A stretch of DNA of 10,498 bases from Alphaproteobacteria bacterium (lineage in GTDB: Bacteria > Pseudomonadota > Alphaproteobacteria > Rs-D84): assembly GCA_024402735.1 (NCBI GenBank), contig JAKSTE010000013.1, positions 1-10,498 on the forward strand, in the 5' to 3' direction. A program made the translations under genes and the position numbers. Below, one piece after another: positions 8,096 through 10,498 of the stretch. The notes beneath the pieces are model-generated. The model saw only the letters and a program-made list of their open reading frames with translations. It searched no databases and had not been told where the DNA came from. Numbering within the stretch: position 1 is the stretch's first letter; each line of letters opens with the position of its first letter.

Positions 8096-9892
8096 ATGTC
8101 AAAAAAGATTTATGTAGATGCAGCGCATCCAGAAGAAACCCGGGTAGTGGTGGTAGACTCTACTACAAACCGTGTCTGTGATTTTGACGTAGAAACAACA
8201 ACAAAACCTCAAATAAAAGGTAATATATACCTAGCCAAAGTTATAAGAGTAGAACCTTCTTTACAGGCTGCTTTTATTGATTATGGAACAGGCAAAAACG
8301 GTTTCTTACCATTTTCTGAAATACATCCAGATTATTATCAGGTTACACCTGAGCAGAAGGCTAAATTATTGGAATTGGCTCATGCTAATATAGTGGAAGA
8401 CGATGATGATCCTAATGATGAAGAAGATGAAATAGCAGATTATGATGATCATAGTGCTGGTGAAGATAATAAAGAATTTATTAAACGAGCACATGAATTT
8501 AAAATACAAGATGTAATAAAACCAAAGCAGATATTACTGGTTCAAGGTGTTAAGGAAGAACGCGGCCAAAAGGGTGCTTCGATGACAACATATTTGTCAT
8601 TAGCAGGACGTTTTGCTGTTTTAATGCCAAATTCTAGAAAACGTAATAGTTATGGAATTTCTAAAAAGATATCTGATAGACCTGAACGTGCTCGTTTACG
8701 TGAAATATTACATGCTTTGCAGATACCAAAAGGAATGACAGTTGTTCTACGTACAGCTGCTATGGGTGCTTCTGCTGAAGATATAACAAAAGATTACGAA
8801 TATTTAACAGGTTTATGGAATGATATTCGTCAAACTACATTAGAATCTGTAGCTCCTGTCGTTATTCATACAGAAGATTCCTTATTACGTCGTGTTGTTC
8901 GTGATTTTATATCTGAAAAAGACGATGTAATGTATGTTCAAGGTGAAGAAGCTTTTGAAGAAGCAAAAGCTTATTTTCAACAAATGTACGGAAAAGCTCC
9001 ACGTAAACAGTTGGTGCAATACAAAGATACAGCACTGCCATTAATGACAAAAGCCGGTGTTGAAAAACAATTAGAAGGCTTACATGGTCCTTATGTAATA
9101 TTACCTTCTGGTGGATCTATTGTTATTAATCAAACAGAAGCTATGGTTACTATTGATGTTAACTCTTCTAGAGCTATCAAAGAAAAAGATATAGAACAAA
9201 CAGCTTTAAATACAAACTTGGAAGCTGCAGAAGAAATTGCTTTGCAGTTGAGATTACGTGATTTAGCTGGAATTGTTGCGATTGACTTCATTGATATGGA
9301 AGAAGAAAAAAATAACCGTAAATTAGAACAAAAGATGCGTGAAGTTATGAAACACGATCGTGCAAGAACACAAGTTGCAAAAATAAATGCTTTTGGTGTT
9401 CTTATGTTGTCTCGTCAGAGATTGCGTAGTAGTTTTATAGAATCTTCATACGTTGTATGTCCTCATTGTATGGGGGCAGGTGTTGTGCCAAGTATACAGA
9501 CGGCTTCTTTGATATTGTTCCGTCATTTACAAGAGAAACTATTAGCTAAGGCTGCTCAAAAGATCATAATGACTGTACCAAGCGATGTAGCAATTTATTT
9601 GTTAAATCAGAAACGTGCAGAATTGGCAGCTATGGAAAAAGAATTTGAAACAGAAATAGTTGTTGTTGGTGACGATAGCTTAATGAATATAGATCAATAT
9701 TCTATTCAACGTGTTGCGCCAGAAACTGTAAAAATGGAAGAGGCGTTGGATGCGTTTTCTCCTTCTACAGATTCTAAGAAAAAGAATGCTCAACATGTTG
9801 AAGCAAAAAGAATAACAACAACATCCCCTCGTCATAGAAAGAATGTCAAAAAGTCTAAAAAGCAGACTTTGTGGCAGAAGATAGTAGGGTAA
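8096..9892 (+). CDS. rne: Ribonuclease E/G, short-tailed
   Basis: This is the endoribonuclease that starts mRNA decay and processes rRNA and tRNA precursors by cutting single-stranded A/U-rich sites. The 598 residues contain an N-terminal S1 RNA-binding domain (about 36-155) interrupted by a very acidic insert (about 99-128, including DDDDPNDEEDE), an RNase H-like and 5'-sensor region, and the DNase I-like catalytic domain. The magnesium ligands are Asp354 in TIDVNSS and Asp397 in AIDFIDM, 43 residues apart as in E. coli (303 and 346). The zinc-link Cys455-Pro-His-Cys458 is 58 residues further on, again as in E. coli. After the catalytic part only a Lys-rich tail ending in LWQKIVG remains, with no long degradosome scaffold. 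Length therefore resembles RNase G plus an insert, while the S1 insert resembles alphaproteobacterial RNase E; the symbol rne rather than rng is a judgement. The ATG has AAGGAT six bases upstream. A strong terminator follows the stop. Confidence 0.92.
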   Translation: MSKKIYVDAAHPEETRVVVVDSTTNRVCDFDVETTTKPQIKGNIYLAKVIRVEPSLQAAFIDYGTGKNGFLPFSEIHPDYYQVTPEQKAKLLELAHANIVEDDDDPNDEEDEIADYDDHSAGEDNKEFIKRAHEFKIQDVIKPKQILLVQGVKEERGQKGASMTTYLSLAGRFAVLMPNSRKRNSYGISKKISDRPERARLREILHALQIPKGMTVVLRTAAMGASAEDITKDYEYLTGLWNDIRQTTLESVAPVVIHTEDSLLRRVVRDFISEKDDVMYVQGEEAFEEAKAYFQQMYGKAPRKQLVQYKDTALPLMTKAGVEKQLEGLHGPYVILPSGGSIVINQTEAMVTIDVNSSRAIKEKDIEQTALNTNLEAAEEIALQLRLRDLAGIVAIDFIDMEEEKNNRKLEQKMREVMKHDRARTQVAKINAFGVLMLSRQRLRSSFIESSYVVCPHCMGAGVVPSIQTASLILFRHLQEKLLAKAAQKIIMTVPSDVAIYLLNQKRAELAAMEKEFETEIVVVGDDSLMNIDQYSIQRVAPETVKMEEALDAFSPSTDSKKKNAQHVEAKRITTTSPRHRKNVKKSKKQTLWQKIVG

Positions 9893-9903
9893 AGTTCTTA
9901 AAC

Positions 9904-9932
9904 AAAAAACCGCTTTTAAAGCGGTTTTTTTT
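9904..9932. terminator. Bidirectional rho-independent terminator between convergent genes
   Basis: A near-perfect inverted repeat pairs 9904-9916 with 9918-9930: an ACCGC/GCGGT core flanked by A and T runs. It forms a hairpin with a T tract on the plus strand (9925-9932) and, read on the minus strand, another T tract from the A run at 9904-9909. It begins 11 bases after the rne stop and overlaps the last codon of the convergent minus-strand gene, so it can serve both. Confidence 0.9.
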
Positions 9933-10275
9933 ATAAGTCTTTAGTTCCTCTTAATTGTGATAGATTAGTTGCCCAAATAGCATCTAATTCTTTTTGTACG
10001 TCCATTAATAGCTCATATAATTCTTGAGTTTCTGATACAGATATTTCTTTTGGTACATTATTAACAGTTAAAAGTTTAGGTTGTTTATCTGATGAAACAA
10101 GATGTAATTCTAATTTACCAAAGTCACCATTTGATTTTTTTGATTTTACTGTCGCATAAATTACATTTCCAGATACGTTTACGTTTAAGTAATAATCAGG
10201 TTGTTGTAAAATCTTAAATGCTTTATCGTGTATTATAAGTTTTTCAATTAATCTAGACATTATTTTAGATGCCAT
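9931..10275 (-). CDS. Conserved-looking hypothetical protein, 114 residues
   Basis: I do not recognise this family. The 114-residue protein is soluble in appearance, with no signal peptide or membrane segment. It starts with a basic amphipathic stretch (MASKIMSRLIEKLIIHDKAF), has a central beta-rich section with alternating hydrophobic residues (about 28-73), and ends with a helical, acidic segment (about 81-106) and a charged tail. That it is a real gene is supported by an AAGGA ribosome binding site (minus strand, 10283-10287) seven bases before the ATG, a good promoter upstream, a terminator downstream and codon use like its neighbours. It forms its own transcription unit, convergent with rne, so its neighbours say little about its role. 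Confidence 0.8.
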   Translation of the reverse strand: MASKIMSRLIEKLIIHDKAFKILQQPDYYLNVNVSGNVIYATVKSKKSNGDFGKLELHLVSSDKQPKLLTVNNVPKEISVSETQELYELLMDVQKELDAIWATNLSQLRGTKDL

Positions 10276-10308
10276 AATAAAATCCTTTTTTATGCTTTTA
10301 TATCATGT

Positions 10309-10337
10309 ATTGTATCATAAAAAGGATAATATGTCTA
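10309..10337 (-). promoter_or_regulatory. Sigma70-type promoter for the 114-residue minus-strand gene
   Basis: On the minus strand TAGACA (10332-10337) and TACAAT (10309-10314) each match the consensus at five of six positions and are exactly 17 bases apart. Transcription would begin near 10302, about 27 bases before the ATG at 10275, leaving room for the AAGGA ribosome binding site. Confidence 0.6.
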
Positions 10338-10347
10338 AAAACAATAT

Positions 10348-10375
10348 AAAAACCGGCTGAATACAGTCGGTTTTT
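10348..10375. terminator. Bidirectional rho-independent terminator
   Basis: The segment 10348-10359 pairs with 10364-10375 around an AATA loop. The stem is ACCG/CGGT plus CTG/CAG with one G-T wobble, extended by A and T runs on either side. It lies 25 bases downstream of the stop codon of the minus-strand gene at the right edge, which is its most likely client. No convincing plus-strand gene precedes it. Confidence 0.8.
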
Positions 10376-10400
10376 ATGTTTAGATCAAAGATTGAAAACT

Positions 10401-10496
10401 TTATCTTTGTTTTGCAAAAGAATAAGCCATTTTTAAATGATTAGCATTATATGTGCCTTTCATTATAGCTAATGTGTCTTCTACAATTACTAATTC
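10401..10496 (-). CDS. C-terminal end of an unrecognised minus-strand gene (partial)
   Basis: On the minus strand a frame open from the right edge gives 31 residues ending in TYNANHLKMAYSFAKQR and a TAA at 10401-10403. A terminator follows 25 bases later, supporting a true gene end. The other two minus-strand frames hit stops within the same stretch. The fragment is too short to name a family, and the start lies outside the window. Confidence 0.55.
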   Translation of the reverse strand, partial: ELVIVEDTLAIMKGTYNANHLKMAYSFAKQR

Positions 10497-10498
10497 TT

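Noticed and set aside
10331..10360. Ten-codon plus-strand frame with AAAGGA upstream running into a terminator, like an attenuator leader peptide
   Set aside because: It overlaps the -35 region of the minus-strand promoter, no structural gene follows on the plus strand, and the terminator is explained by the minus-strand gene to its right.

Overview
The window is AT-rich DNA (roughly one third G+C by eye) carrying densely packed bacterial housekeeping and envelope genes. The RNase E/G with an acidic insertion in its S1 domain, the GT51 penicillin-binding protein close to rne, and the MsbA-like and YbhN/MprF-like membrane proteins fit a Gram-negative proteobacterium. An AT-rich, probably host-associated Alphaproteobacterium is the best guess, but no rRNA or other phylogenetic marker is present to prove it. 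I see no mobile element, CRISPR array, tRNA or rRNA.

Layout from left to right: the 3' end of an unrecognised gene (3-122); a membrane-anchored SIMPL/DUF541 protein (205-951); an AT-rich spacer of about 256 bases ending in a clear promoter; ligA, NAD-dependent DNA ligase, whose natural reading frame opens at 1208 but has an in-frame TAG at 1337-1339, so that the long downstream frame (1346-3190) lacks the N-terminal NAD+-binding segment; a compact bifunctional penicillin-binding protein directly abutting ligA (about 3192-4949); an MsbA-like ABC exporter (5015-6802); a YbhN/MprF-type integral membrane protein (6858-7883); a leader of about 210 bases with possible RNA structure; RNase E/G (8096-9892); and a bidirectional terminator. 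Beyond this two genes lie on the minus strand: an unrecognised 114-residue protein (9931-10275) with its own promoter, and the C-terminal end of another unrecognised protein (10401-10496). A second bidirectional terminator lies between these two.

Functionally, the PBP (peptidoglycan polymerisation and cross-linking), the ABC exporter (lipid or amphiphile flipping) and the LPG-synthase-TM protein (probable lipid-handling membrane protein) form a run of envelope genes between a DNA ligase and the main mRNA-decay endonuclease. Spacings of 1 to about 65 bases allow some cotranscription, but candidate promoters precede ligA, the ABC exporter and rne.

The most striking observation is the single amber codon interrupting an otherwise complete ligA, normally an essential gene. 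It falls just after the conserved Tyr-His and Asp-x-x-Tyr-Asp residues of domain Ia. I found no convincing new multi-gene system here. The other points worth a second look are the apparently leaderless ligA promoter, the structured rne leader, the short tail of RNase E/G and the orphan minus-strand gene.
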